Below the pieces are notes generated by a model. That model was not told where the DNA came from. It was given only the letters and a program-made list of their open reading frames with translations, and did no database searches. A DNA stretch of 64,000 nt from Muscardinus avellanarius (Eukaryota > Chordata > Mammalia > Rodentia > Gliridae): the NCBI GenBank assembly GCA_963383645.1, contig OY726567.1:64139234-64203233 (forward strand), read 5' to 3'. A program made the translations under genes and the position numbers. Below, piece after piece: positions 45,030-57,085 of the stretch. Every line of letters begins with the position of its first letter. Position 1 is the stretch's first letter.

Positions 45030-47807
45030 GAAAAATCAGTTCTTTTTTTTTATTGGTGCACTGTATTCATGCATCATAGTAGGATACATACTTTTTTAGA
45101 CATACATGCACACTTTTCCCAGTCAGCCCCCACCCAATCCCCACCCCATTCTCTCCCCATCCCTCCCTCCCATGCTTGGCTTAGTAGTTGACATCTAGTA
45201 TTATGGCAATTTATCCAAAATTAAAAATGATAATCTCATATAACAGTTTCATTTGTCTGATACCAAGCTTTTGATGACTTAAAGATAACATTTCAATATT
45301 TCTTTTTACTTTCTTTCTTACCAGAGAATATTTTTTTCTATTTTTTAGGTGAAACTATCATATATTTATTTTTCAGAAAAAAATCTATCCTAATATGGAA
45401 TATGGACTCTAGATACCCAAAACGATCTTGAAAAAGAACAAAGCTAGAAGATATATATTTTCTGATTTCAAACCATATAAAGCTACAATAATTGAAACAG
45501 TGTAGTACTATTCTAAAGGCAGATATATTAACCATTGGAGTTAAATAAAAGCCTAGACCTAAATTCTTCCCTATATTGTCAAGTTATTTTTGACAAGGTT
45601 TCCATGAACATTTGGTGGTGGAAATATTAATCTTTTAACTAAATATTGTTAAAAATAATAATTACATGGAAAAGAATAAAATTGGACCCTTACCTAATCC
45701 CATATACAAATATTAACTCAAAATAGATAATAGACCTAAATATAAATCTTAAGACTATAAACATTTAGGAGAAAATCTGGGTCATTAAACCTTACAACAT
45801 TGAAATTGGCAGTGATTTCTTGGTTATGATTTCAATGGCACAGGCAACAGAGGAGTATACAAACTCCCTAAAAAATAAAAAAAAAATTGTATATCCAAAG
45901 ACAATGTACACAGAGTTAACAGTTACTAATAGAATGGGATAAAATATTTCCAAATGCTATATCTGAAGGTATATTAATATTCCAACTAGACATCCTAAAA
46001 ATTAACAACAATAAAGGCAAACAATACCCTTTAGAGATAGGTAAAAGACTAACATAAATAATGAATCTCCACAGATAACCAATCTTAGTTGTCTGTTGGA
46101 TGGAAAATCTTGTTTCTCTAGTTCTGATGTGTGTTACCTATTTCTTCTTTGTAGTTAATCTCTTTGAGTATTTTCTCTAGTGCTGGTTTTGAAGACATAA
46201 ATTCCTTCAGTTTCTGTTTGTCATGGAAGCTTCTTATTTCTCCATCTAATTTGAAAGAAAGTTTTGCTGGGTAGGAAATTTTTGGCTGGAAGTTGTTTTC
46301 TTTCAAAATTGGGAATATGTTACTCCAAGCCCTTCTGGCTCTCATAACTTGGTTTGGGAAGTCTGGAGTGATTCTAATTGGTTTGCCTCTGAATGTCACT
46401 TGGCCCTTTGCTTTTGTTGCCTTTAAGATTCTCTGCTTGGCTTCCACATTGGTCATTTTGACAATTATGTGGCGTGGGGATCCTCTTCTCCGATCCTGTC
46501 TAAAGGGAGTTCTATAAGTTTCCTGGACCTGTGTATCGACCTCTTGCTCTATGTCTGGAAAATTTTCTGCTATTACTTCCTTGAAGAGATTGTTGATCCC
46601 TTTGGTTTCACTTTCTTTTCCCTCCTCTATTCCAATTATTCTTAGGTTAGCTCTCTTAAAATGGGCCCATATTTCTTCAATATCAGATTCCTGCTGTCGG
46701 ATATTTTTTTCTAGATTAGAAACTATGCATTTATTTTTGGAATGATCATCTTCTAAGAGTGAGATTCTGTTCTCCTTGTGGTCTAAATGGTTGTTTGTGC
46801 TTTGAATTGAGGCCTTTACTTCATTAATTGCATCCTTTATCTCTTTTTGGCTCTCTCTGAGTTCTTTTCAAAGCACCTCTATTATTTCTACAGTTATTTT
46901 CCTGATTTGATCTTCTAGAAATCTCTGATTTTCAGTTTTATCGGGTTCTGATGTTGTGGGGTTGTGGGCATTCATTGCTCCAGTATTATTCCTCTTTCCC
47001 ATGATTTCGGATGTTTGTGCCTTCTCTGGGTTCTTCCCTTGGGTCACTATGACTTCACTTAAGGTGTTCTGGATCTCGAGTCAGTAGTATCTCAGACCCC
47101 ACTACTCCTTTACTGGGTTGTATCACAGAGTCTCCGACCCAGAGAGTCGATAGAGGCTGCTTTAGACTGTGGGGGGTGCCAGGTTGCACGTTCTCCTATG
47201 GTGTGATATCTCTGCCACCACCCCTCCCCTACTGGGTCAAGTCCCAGGGAGTACAGTACTGGGATTTCTCCTCTGTGGCCCGCAATTTGACTCACTGTTC
47301 TTGAGTACGCAGATGTAGCTGTACTGGCCTCGCTGAATTCGGTGCTGCTGCCGCCGGTGGCAATATGGCGCCACTGCTACGCCCTCGGCTGTGGTGCTGG
47401 TGTTTTTCTTCTTGGTTTTGATTTCCACTCTGAATCCCTGCGGCGTGTGCTGAGCTCAGCCACTGGGAGCTTTAAATGCTCTCTGCGCGGAGAAATCCCG
47501 CCTGGCTGTTCCGCAGTGGCTCACCTCGGCTTGCTGTAGCCGTCCCTTGAATTCGCCGGTGCCGCCGGCAGTATGGCGCTGCTGCCGCGTCTGCCGAGTC
47601 CTTGGGCGTGAGGCCGGTTATCTCCTCTGTGGCTGTTCTCAGTCCGCTTTCTCTCTGGAGCCTGGTGATTTTTTGTTTCACTGGTGATGGTGTTTTCTGG
47701 CTATGAAAGGCGCTGATTTTGTGGTAATGGAGATTGGTTGTTAGCGGAGCTCTTAAGCCCCGCTTTTCTCGGTTGCCATCTTCCCGGAAGTTGAAAAATC
47801 AGTTCTT
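45030..47807 (-). mobile_element. Half-L1 composite element, copy 2
   Basis: Body 45045-47792 on the minus strand, flanked by a perfect 15-bp direct repeat GAAAAATCAGTTCTT (45030-45044 and 47793-47807). Same order as copy 1: 5'UTR from 47792, ORF1 (47002 to 46118), inverted old L1 segment (about 46110-45350), L1 tail and short poly(A). Like copy 1, it sits within L1 ORF2. The paralogous site near 16382-16406 is empty. Confidence 0.92.
46118..47002 (-). pseudogene. L1 ORF1 of half-L1 copy 2, one nonsense codon
   Basis: Starts at the family ATG (47002-47000, MGKR...). It is colinear with copy 1 to a TAG at 46120-46118, giving a C-terminus HQN, shorter than copy 1. The only clear lesion is TGA at 46870-46868, where copy 1 has CGA (Arg in VLRKELRES). 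The RNA-binding domains downstream are open from 46456. Confidence 0.85.
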
Positions 47808-48012
47808 AAATTCATTTGGAAAAACAAAAACATGGAATAGCCAAAGTAGTTCTCAGCAACAGAAGCATAACTGATTCAAATTATAGTAGAGAGCTATAAT
47901 TATAAAAAAAAAAAAGCATGGTATTGGCACACAGAAAGACAAATTGACCTGTTGAACATAGTAGAAGACTCAAAGAAATCCACACAATTAGATTCAAGTT
48001 TTTGCAAAGGCG

Positions 48013-48505
48013 TGGTGAACCCTCAAGGGAGACAGGACTGAGGAACAGAGAGTGAGGAAAAAAGAAGAAAAAAATAAAAGGACACTGGGTACTGAGGCTT
48101 GGAAGCAAAACAGGTGTTTATTATGAAGTCCTACAGCATATTTATCTTATACAGAAATGCCAAGAACTCTTAAACCCACATCAGCAATACACATCAGGCA
48201 CGCACAGCACGTTGCACAGGTAAAACTATACTTAGTGCCACATAGTCTTCTCAAAGCACAAGCAAAGATGCAGGTCCTTCTAGGAGAGTAAATGGCTAGG
48301 AGCTTATCAGCAGAATATGCACAGAACTGAAGGATGTGACCAGTCAACACAAAGCAGTGGGGAACTGAAAGAACACAGACACACTAAGTTTAGGCCAAAT
48401 ACAAGGCTGAGGATTCCCAAGAGATGGTTGCCGCTCTTCTCGAACCAAACAGTTTAGAGAGAGATCACAGACTCTTGTGACTGGCCTGTCAGCAGCTGTC
48501 CCCCA
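48013..48505 (-). mobile_element. ERV 3'LTR, right arm
   Basis: Minus-strand LTR beginning TGGGGGACAG (48505) and ending TTCACCA (48013). It is homologous to 15652-16186. The polypurine tract is just upstream (48510-48521). Confidence 0.8.
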
Positions 48506-50345
48506 AAAGTTCCCCCTTTTTGTCATATAATAGAGGTATGAGCCACTAGGGTTCAAAGTTCCTTTTCTGTCAAGTAAGGGTTTTTGTTAGTAAGGGTTTT
48601 GTTAGTAAGGGTTTTTAAGGTTAGTAAGGTTAGTAAGGGTTTTTCTGCCCCTACCAGGCCTGAGCTGTGACCAAGACATCCTGGAGGTTGAGAGCAGCCA
48701 TCGCCTGCACTGTAATCTCTTTGATATTGGCCATCTGCAAGAACACTAGCATACCTTGTCCTACAGTTATTAAAGTCCTGAGCCTCCTATATTGAGTAAG
48801 TGCATCCTGGATCGTAACTGGGTTATTGAGCAGTTGAATAGGAGGTTCTTCAAAGAGTTATTCAGCAGCAATAAGGATGTCACCTTGTGGCAAATTAAAA
48901 AAAAAGTAAAAAGGACTAAATGCCAAAGGTCATGTGGGGAATACAGATAAAGGAACAAACTCATCAGACCATTCTTGCAGGCTTTGAAGGGAGTAAGAAA
49001 GATCAGAAGTCTGATCATGCACTACATGCTCCAGAGAATTTTGCCAGATACCCCATTTGCCTTTTTTATTTTTTCTAATTGCATTTTTAAGTTTTGATGG
49101 GCATGCTCATCAATAACCTGACCTTGAAGATTGTATGACAACCTTGTGTCATGTTTTGTATCTTAATTAGCACAAAAGAGACTGAAGACTGTGGAAGTAT
49201 ATGCAGGGCCATTATTTGTTTTTAAATGAGCAGGAATCTCCATTATGGAAAAGCATTTTATTGAGTGCTGACAAATTACTTTAGTCATTTTACCAGTCGG
49301 AGCAGAAGCCCATATCAAATGCGAGAAGGTATCAATACAAACATGTATGTAAGTATGTTTACTCAAAGCAGGGTAATAGGTAATATCCATTTGCAAGATT
49401 TTATTAGATTGGAGGATTCGATAATTAGCTCCCTGAACAAGTGGCCTTAAATGCAAAGGTTGACATATAGGGCATTGTTTAAGTATGTGCTTAGCTCTTT
49501 TCCAAGGAATCTTTTATGTGTGATGTAAAGATCCTGCATTATTATGCAGGGCAGTCTGTTGTTTTTCAGCAGTAGTAAAAGAAACTAATTTATCTGTCTG
49601 CTCATTACCCGAAGCCATCAGTTTTGGAAGAGACGAGTAAGCAGAAAGATGTGTGTGTGATAAGCACAGGGTGTTTGGGACAGGGAAGAATAGCCTGTAA
49701 GGAAGGGAATAAAGCAGCAAGTATTGGATGTTGAGTACTAATCACTCTTGTACTTAGTTGTTGAATTACAAAGACACTACTTGCAGCACCAGAAACTATA
49801 TAAGACTACCAGCAAATTTAGTTAGAATCTGGGCTATAATATAAAGTTTATTTTCTTGGATAAAAGAATATTCAGCCTGATAGACTTTATAGTTACTCTT
49901 GTCTAGTACACGGTCTTGTGGTTTTTAGTGGCATCTACAAATACTGTTTTTGCATGAGCAAGAGAGTCTCTACTTACTATGGAGAAAAGAATCCAGTCTG
50001 TACACTTAAGAAAATTCCCAAATTTTTCCAGCTGGCAATGAAAATTAATAAAATCAATGTAATCAGCTAAATTAAATTGTCTATTAACATTAAGTTGTAA
50101 TAAAGGTTAAATTGATCTTTACAAATTGATAGGCGAATAACATGAGGATTATAATAAGATATTTTCTGTACCTAAAGCAGCCCTTGATCAATAATGAAAT
50201 AAGATTAATAAAAGTTATCAAGGATGGTGTAAGTCTGTTTAGTAAATATTTATTTCAAAAGTTTATCTCCTTGAAGCAAAATGTCACTAGGCCAAGTAGG
50301 AATAGGCAAAATGACCAATTTTATAGTTAGCAAAAGATTAATGTG
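48506..50345 (-). pseudogene. ERV pol remnant with env deleted, right arm
   Basis: On the minus strand: RT/RNase H scraps (50345-49870), then integrase (open 49456-49163) with LQMDITYYP intact and the second catalytic Asp again Asn (TNNGPAYTS). A short downstream piece (to about 48670) matches 13330-13630. Then nearly all env (about 1.95 kb in the left arm) is missing. The junction at 48575-48655 is a run of short repeats of ACCCTTACTAAC. All frames are broken. Confidence 0.8.
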
Positions 50346-50433
50346 AAAAGCAAATTGCTTATTTATGTGATGTTTAAGGAAATCTCATCTCATCCTCAAG
50401 GAGTTAATGTTTGTGGGCTATTAAAATCACTTT

Positions 50434-50555
50434 AAGCTGGGAGTGGTGGTGCACACTTGTAATCCCAGCATTCGGGAGGCTGAGACTAGAGGATCACAGT
50501 TCACAGACAGCCTTGGCTACTTATTGAGGCCCTTCGGAACTTAGTGAAACCCTGT
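50434..50555 (+). mobile_element. SINE, 3' truncated
   Basis: GCTGGGAGTGGTGGTGCACAC to GTGAAACCCTGTTTC. The ID half is missing, and the SINE abuts the L1 tail at 50565. Confidence 0.8.
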
Positions 50556-50564
50556 TTCTTCTTC

Positions 50565-53500
50565 TTTTTGTTTTATTGGTGCATTGTATTCATACATCAT
50601 AATGGGATTAAAAAAAAAAAAACTTGTGTAGACGTACATGCACACATCACCCAGTCAGCCCCCGTCCAATCCCCATTCCCTCCCCAACCTTCCTCCCATG
50701 CTTGGTTTAGTGGTTGATATTGATATGTTTGTCTAAGTACATTATGTTCTTTATAGAGCTTCCCCCACTTCCTATCCTTTCAGCTAGGTTGCCATATTTG
50801 CTGTTCTATAGGATCTCCTTTTTCACCTGGAGCTCCTCCTATGACCCATTTTACTTTAGCTTTCACATATTAGGGAGAGCATCCGATTTCTTTCTTTCTG
50901 AGACTAATCTCACTTACCATAATGTCCTCCAGTTCCATTCATTTCCCTGAAAATGATGTAATTGTATTTTTTCATGGCTGAGTAAAATTTCATTGTTTAC
51001 ATATCCCATAGTTTTGTAATCCATTCATCAGTTGTTGATGGACATCTTGGCTGGTTCCATAGTTTGGCAATGGTGAATTGTGCAGCTATGAACATAGATA
51101 CACATACATTAGTTTGGTAGTTTGGTTTGCTTTCTTTTGGATAGATACCTAGAAGTGGTATTGCTGGGTCAAATAGTAAATTTGTTTCCATTCTTCTGAG
51201 AATCCTCCATACTGTTTTCCAAAGTGGTTGCACTAAATTGCAATCCCACCAACAATCCTTTAGGGCTCCCACTTCTCCACATCCTAGCCAGCATTTGTTG
51301 TTGTTTGTGTTTTGAATGATTGCCATTCTAGTTGGAGTTAGGTGAAATCTCAGAGTCGTTTTGATTTGCATCTCTCTGATTGCCAATGATGTTGAACATT
51401 TTTTCATGCATTTATTGGCCATTTGAATTTCTTCTTTCATGATGTGTCTATTAAGTTCACTTACCCATTGTTAAATTGTATTATTTGGTCTAATTTCCAA
51501 GTCTTTGATCCATCTCGAATTGACTCTTGGGCAGGGTGAGAAGGTGGGATTTAATTCCATTTTTCTGCATATGTATAACCAGTTTTTCCAACACCATTTG
51601 TTGAACAGACTGTCTTTCTTTCATTGTATGTTTTTGGCCCATTTGTCAAATATCAATTGGCTGTGAGTGTGTGGATTCATTTCTGAGTCTTCTAATCTGT
51701 TCCATTGGTCTATGGATCTGAATTTATGCCTGTACCATGCTGTTTTTATTACAGTGGCTTTATAGTATAGTTTAAAGTCAGTTATTGTGATTCCTCATGC
51801 ATGGTTTTCATTGCTGAGAACTACTTTGGCTATTCTGGTTTTATTGTTTTTCTAAATGAATTTAAGGACTGATTTTTCTATGTCTGCGCAGAAAGATCTT
51901 GGTAACTTAATGGGTATTGCATTGAATTTGTAGATCACTTTTGGGAGTATGGCCATTTTGATAATATTTATTCTGCCTATCCATAAACAGATCTTCCCAT
52001 CTTCTAAGATCTTCTTTGATTTCTTTTCTGAATGTTTTATAATTTTCTTTGTAGAGGTGTTTTACCTCCTTGGTTAAGTTTATTCCTAAGTATAGGAGGG
52101 GAAATCCTGAGTGGAAGAGTTTTCTGAATTCTTTTTCAGTGGATTTATGGTTGGTGTACAGAAAACCTTCTGATTTTTCTTTTTTGGTTGCATTATGGAT
52201 GAAACGAGGGGCCTTCTATCTCTGGGCTATACTCCCACACCTATTTTACATTTTTTATTTGGAAACTAGTTCTCTTAAGCCAGCAGAAGCTGGTTTCAAA
52301 CTTGCACCATCCTCTTGTTTCAGCCTCTGAAGCGCGGGGATTACAAGCGTGTGCCCCCACACCCAGAAGCTTCTGATTTTTTAAGATTGATTTTGTATCC
52401 AGATACTTTGTTGAATTTGTTGATCAGTTCTATAAGTCTTTTGGTTGAGTTTGTTGGGTCTTCTAGGTATAGTATCATGCCATCTGCAAATAGTGAAAGT
52501 TTGAATTCTTTTCCCATTTGTACTCCTCTGATTTCCTTTTCTTGCCTTATTCCTCTGGTTAGGGTCTCAGTATTACATTGAAGAGAAGTGGTGATAATGG
52601 ATAGCTTTGTCTTGTTCCTGTTTTTAGGGGAAATTTTTGAATTTCCCCTGTTTTAGGGGAAAATTTTTACCCCATTTAATATGATGTTGGCTGTGGGTCT
52701 ATTGTAGATTTCCTTTATGATGTTGAGGCATGTTCTTTCTATTCTGATTCTCTGGAGTGCTTTTATCATCAATGGAGGTTGGATTTTATCAAAGGCTTTT
52801 TCAGCATCTATTGAAATGGTAGATTTCTCTGTTTCTAGGTTTCAGCTGGTATATCTGAGAGGAGTCTGTATTGTATTCAATAGTGGAGACTGAAGAAGGA
52901 GGAAAGTGCTGGAGTAAATGGAAGACTAGGGTAAAATCTCAGAGTCGAATAGAATGAAAGTATGAGTTTCGTAGAGTAGAATATACTAGGGATTAGAGGT
53001 AGTAAGAATAATGTAGTATTCTGGTAACCGATGTAGCGTATTTGGTAAAATGATAGGAAGTGGGTTTGATACAAGACAAGGGAGACATACAAAGCAGAAG
53101 ATAGGAAAAGAATAGTGAGAAGAGAGTTGGTATGTACAAAGGAAGATGCTTGGGAGAGGGTTTGGTAACAGGTTAAAAAGATAAACCAACCAGGTATACA
53201 CACTCATATACATAAAAGAACAAACAGACAACATAAACAAAGAATAAAACAACCTCAGTTACAAATAAATGCAGGTCTACAATGAAATGCCACTTAGCAG
53301 ATAGGTCTACTGCAATCTCTCCTGTGCAGATACAGAGTACCACCTGCCCCCTTCCTATTGTGGGTTTGGTTCTCTGCGATTTTCTCAGGTGATGTAGGTG
53401 GCCAATACCCTATGGGCTGTGTTTAGTATTAAGTGCAGGTCACCTTCACGCTTTCCACCAGTTTGGATTCTAGATCACTCCCTGCCACCACTGTTGATGG

Positions 53501-54318
53501 ATGCCTCTGAGACCAAACTCAGTGTAGGAGTCTCTGTTACCTACAGCTAGGGCTGGTCTGGTCTTACTTTGCCACATTTGCTCCAAATGGGAGGTCTGTG
53601 ATGATCCTGGAGCTTCCATTAGTTGGGTCTAGCTAGAGTTTCCCCCCACATTTTCTGCTGATCAAAGCCTGAGTCTGTCAGAGCTTTAATTATGTCCAAT
53701 AGCAGCTCCCTGTCCCACTTTATCAGGGTTGTATCTGGAAGTCACAGACCTGGCATGTTTATGTAGCTGTGTGAGTCCCTAGGGGCAAGGAACTTAGCAA
53801 TATCTCTTTTAGGATACAGATCACTTACTCTGTAGGTGTTCCCTGTGCTGGGATTCTGGAGTGCTTGGTGATATGGGCTGTCCCTGGGTTGATGGCGTCA
53901 CATCAGTGTGGCACAAGTGTGGTGGATTTCTATTTTGGTGCTGAACTCTACTCTGGTTCTCTGGGTGGTGTGTTTAGCTCCTTGGAAGTTGTAGCAGGTC
54001 TTTGTGCATGCTGGCTTGCAATCTGTGTGTCTGTCCTTTCTCCCTTTAAATCCTTGTCTCTGGCATGTGGTGCTGTGTGACAAGGCTTTGTCACCAGTGG
54101 CACCTGCTGCCCGTGTGGCATTTGGGGATGGTTTTCATTGTTCTTTATTTTTTCCTTCTCAGTTGGCCTTCCTTTTTTCTGTCTTTTGTGTTTATTATTG
54201 TTATCCCTGTACTAAATGTATTATCTGTTTTTGTTGCGCTCTTTTTTGGGACAATGATGACTGAGTGTTAGCAGGATTCCTATGCGCTGCTGCTCTTGGT
54301 TGCCATCTTCCCTCTCTC
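50565..54318 (-). mobile_element. L1 lacking ORF1, minus strand, inserted in ERV region
   Basis: On the minus strand it starts GAGAGAGGGAAGATGGCAAC (near 54318). It has a 5'UTR and spacer homologous to 36040-34330, then jumps at about 52850 into ORF2 (RT region), runs to the ORF2 C-terminus (open 51440-50997) and ends with 3'UTR and poly(A) near 50610. ORF1, the endonuclease and the early RT are absent. ORF2 has multiple frameshifts. It separates gag (54340-55130) from pol (50345). Confidence 0.82.
52167..52381 (-). mobile_element. SINE inside L1, with target duplication
   Basis: Body 52179-52369, flanked by CTTCTGATTTTT at 52167-52178 and 52370-52381, splitting the L1 RT region. Confidence 0.92.
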
Positions 54319-54329
54319 TGAAACCCTAA

Positions 54330-55130
54330 TAGGTCCTATGGCAGCCTGACAAATTTTATTAGCATTATCATAAGCTAATTGTCTTTACAAGACTCCCTGT
54401 AGCTCAGGAATTTATATAATTCATTTACAGCATCCTGTGATCTTCCTATGTACACATTATAATCTTCAACAGGTTCTTGTAATATTTTGGTAAAAGAAAC
54501 TCCTGTAGAGCTGTCTATCATATGGCATCTAATTATCTGCCCAAGCGCTAAGGAAGGAATTTTCCCAGGTAATGTGACTGGCTGTTAATTAGCATTAAAA
54601 ATGACAGGGAAAGTGAAAGTAAAGTGCTCAGTGCTTGGTGAGACAGGGTGCAGAGCAGAGCTGCCCTCCTGCACAAGCAGTGGCAGAGGAGGAGTTTGGC
54701 TTTGGGGCATTCTCTCATTCCAAGGAGGAGGGGCAGGCGGGCGAGGTTCCTCCAGTATTTGCTCAAACATAATGTCGTTCTGCTGTTTCACTTTTCTCAT
54801 ATCCTCCTCTGACAGCTCATACTCATGTATTGAGCGTGTGGTATCTTTGTCTAGATCTGTTCTATGTCCTTCCATTTGTTGTTTAACAGTTTTTATTGGC
54901 GACCAAGTAACCCACCACTGTGGAGGAATCTTTTCTCCCAACTGATCTGCTTTCATGACATTACTTTTTACTCTCTCCCACACTTCAGTGTCCAAAGACC
55001 CTCCTCGAGGAAACATGGATTTAATATTATAATATTTTTGAATGGCATCCTTGGAAATATTAACACCATACTGTTGAAGAAAATGATGAATCAAGTTCAT
55101 AAAAGGTACTTTATTTACCTAGTGTCCCAT
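54330..55130 (-). pseudogene. Betaretrovirus-like gag remnant
   Basis: The reading frame 55100-54585 (171 codons) resembles a betaretroviral matrix region and linker (DAIQKYYNIKSMF, PPQWWVTWSP). It has a Pro-rich stretch RPPAPPPWNE at about residues 120-129. Capsid-like sequence continues to about 54330, where the L1 interrupts it. An in-frame ATG at 55130-55128 lies ten codons upstream and is followed by TAG at its fourth codon (55121-55119), so the likely original start is broken. Gag forms the virus core; this copy cannot make a full one. Confidence 0.75.
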
Positions 55131-55192
55131 AAATTTCTGCTCATCTTTTTATGCAGGAAGCAGACCCTTTTTCATTCTTATTAACCCTTCAA

Positions 55193-55210
55193 GGCCCTGT
55201 TCTGGCGCCA
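55193..55210 (-). promoter_or_regulatory. ERV primer-binding site
   Basis: On the minus strand TGGCGCCAGAACAGGGCC, two bases after the LTR end. It resembles the lysine-tRNA type of primer site used by many betaretroviruses and lentiviruses, with mismatches. Confidence 0.75.
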
Positions 55211-55212
55211 TT

Positions 55213-55615
55213 TGTTGGAGATTTTTCTCTCCTTCTGAGAGGATATGTACAGTGGTCGGAGGCAACTGACAGCTTTATTCAGGGTAACAGGCACTTATAT
55301 ATCATAAAACACGGAAAAGCAAACAAGGGTATCTAGAGCAAAAGATCAAATGATGTGCAAGTCAAGGAAAAAATGACAACACGAAATAAATATTTTTCAG
55401 CTAATCATAATCTTAGTCAAGAACATGTATGCTAAGAGAACAAACACAGGGTCTGCATTCGGTCATGGTAACCTAATCAAGAATACGTGTGCTTGAAAGA
55501 ACGAAAGGGTTTGCGCGCCTTCATGGCTTTGAAAACAGCTTGTGGATTTGGCCCTTCGCCTAGTCCTACGAAGACCTTCTCTTCCTGCAGCATTTACCCT
55601 CAGCCAGACCTCACA
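55213..55615 (-). mobile_element. ERV 5'LTR, 403 bp
   Basis: Runs from TGTGAGGTC (55615) to CTCCAACA (55213) on the minus strand, with a TATATA element near 55296-55303 and AATAAA at 55279-55274. Its outer edge interrupts an old L1 at the point that is continuous in the left arm (9496/9497). It is unlike the 3'LTR at 48013-48505. Confidence 0.82.
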
Positions 55616-56044
55616 GTTACCCTCTTTGACTCTGCCCCCTTCTCCCACCTTCATCTAGGAGGTGATATCCTTCATTTTATTAAGGTTTCTCCTCCTATAT
55701 CTGGGGTCCCTTCTGTCCCCCAATTTCTCCCTACTTACCACATAGAAGGGAAAACATCTGAACTTTAGCTTTTTATGACTGGCCAATCTCATTTAGCACA
55801 ATATTCTCCAGTTACATTCACTTCCCTGAAAATGAAATAATTTTGTTCTACTTATGGCTGAGTAGAATCCCCACAATCTGCAATCCATTCATCTGTGGAT
55901 GGCGACCTAAGCTGGTTTCCTAGTTTGCCAGTTATGAATTGTGATGCTATAAATACAGTAATGCATGTGTTTCTGTGGTCAGCTGGTAATAATTCTTTTG
56001 GGTAGATGTCCAGGAGTTTTATAGGTAAAACCCAATTATTGTAA

Positions 56045-56340
56045 GAAATATGGGAAATTTTTGGTACATTATTTATCTTGTGAATCAGAGAACACTTACT
56101 GGAGAGAAAATCTACAAATGTAAAGAATGTAACACAACATTTAAAGGTTATTTATATTTTATGCAACATCAGTTAAATCATATCAGAAATTCCTGTCCAG
56201 GAAATAAATGTGGCAAATATTTATTCAAATATAAACTTTAATTCACAATAAAGTTCACAGAAGATATTTATTTCTGTAAACACAGAATGCGGAGACATTT
56301 CAAATATGAAATGTCAATAACATAAGAGAACGCATGCTAG
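56045..56340 (+). pseudogene. Worn C2H2 zinc-finger exon, copy C
   Basis: An open stretch 56050-56241 encodes NQRTLTGEKIYKCKECN and a complete C2H2 finger (C-x2-C...H-x3-H with QHQLNH), followed by partial finger pieces. It is the remains of the last exon of an upstream KRAB-ZNF gene. The copy A counterpart is 8660-9075. Most of the array is lost. Confidence 0.72.
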
Positions 56341-56877
56341 AAACAAGAAGAGCCCTAACAACTTTGAAATGTACACTATTCCAGACTCTCATAAAAATCT
56401 AATCTCAGTACCATCATATAAGATATTTATGGGATTGAAAGGAAAAACATGTTCATGTTTGTGCTGCTATAATTATACTTGACAAGTACTCTTCTTATAT
56501 CCAATTTGAGATTTTTGAAGAGAAAATGCTAGACATTTGACCTTCAAGTCAAATTACTCTATATCTAATTACCTGATAATTAAATGAAAACTTGCTGTTA
56601 ATTACTGCTACACATGAGGGTGCAGAGCCCATTCTATAGCAAGAAAGCATTATCATCAGTTTTTCATGAAACATAATTAACAAAGGTAAAAGACATCAAC
56701 CAAATTAAAAGAAAAATGGGTGCTGGGGTTGAATTTTAACAGTGAAGCACATCAGATTGTTTTGTGTGTCCTGGACACTGTATTTCTGTATTCAGGCAAA
56801 AAAAAATAGTCAATTTTGAAATGAGTCATTTTATCTACACTGTTTAAAAAAGATACCTTAGTAAACTATTAAAATTA

Positions 56878-57085
56878 GATGAATAGCCAGGCATAGTGGT
56901 GCATGCTTATAATCCCAGTACTTGGGAGGCTGAGACTAGAGGATCACAGGTTCCCAGCCAGCCTCAGCTACTTAGTGAAACCCCGTTTTAAAATAAGGAA
57001 TAAAAAATAGGGCTGGGGGTGTAGCTCAGTGGTAGAATGACCCTGGTTACATCCCCAGTACCACAAAAAAATAGACAATTTTACA
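56878..57085 (+). mobile_element. B1-dID SINE
   Basis: GCCAGGCATAGTGGTGCATGC to GGGCTGGGGGTGTAGCTCAG and CCCCAGTACCAC. The same insertion is at 22206-22440 in copy B. Confidence 0.88.

Larger units (their letters stand above)
44281..48012 (+). mobile_element. Old L1 ORF2 fragment (host of half-L1 copy 2)
   Basis: Worn L1 ORF2 in pieces: 44281-44392, 44606-44709, 44929-45044 and 47793-48012. They are separated by SINEs and by half-L1 copy 2, and end where the provirus LTR begins at 48013. Its inverted counterpart is 16187-16511. Confidence 0.8.
44890..49880 (-). repeat. Inner inverted duplication, right-arm block
   Basis: Reverse complement of 12480-16553. It carries the same SINE, old L1, LTR, integrase and pol order. 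The differences are half-L1 copy 2 (present only here) and most of env (present only in the left arm). Confidence 0.87.

Noticed and set aside
48575..48655. Short tandem repeats considered as CRISPR-like or telomere-like
   Set aside because: The units are irregular, lie at a deletion junction in an ERV, and the organism is a mammal.
52877..53252. Hydrophobic minus-strand frames (also 34420-34680) as a membrane protein
   Set aside because: Both lie in the shared L1 spacer. They are T-rich and gap-riddled between copies, with no conserved start, so low-complexity translation is likelier.
54864..55184. 106-codon plus-strand frame across gag
   Set aside because: Antisense to the gag remnant, with no recognisable domain.
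57040..57062. tRNA gene signals (A-box-like TGTAGCTCAGTGGT and similar in many places)
   Set aside because: They belong to the tRNA-derived half of SINEs; no complete tRNA fold is present.
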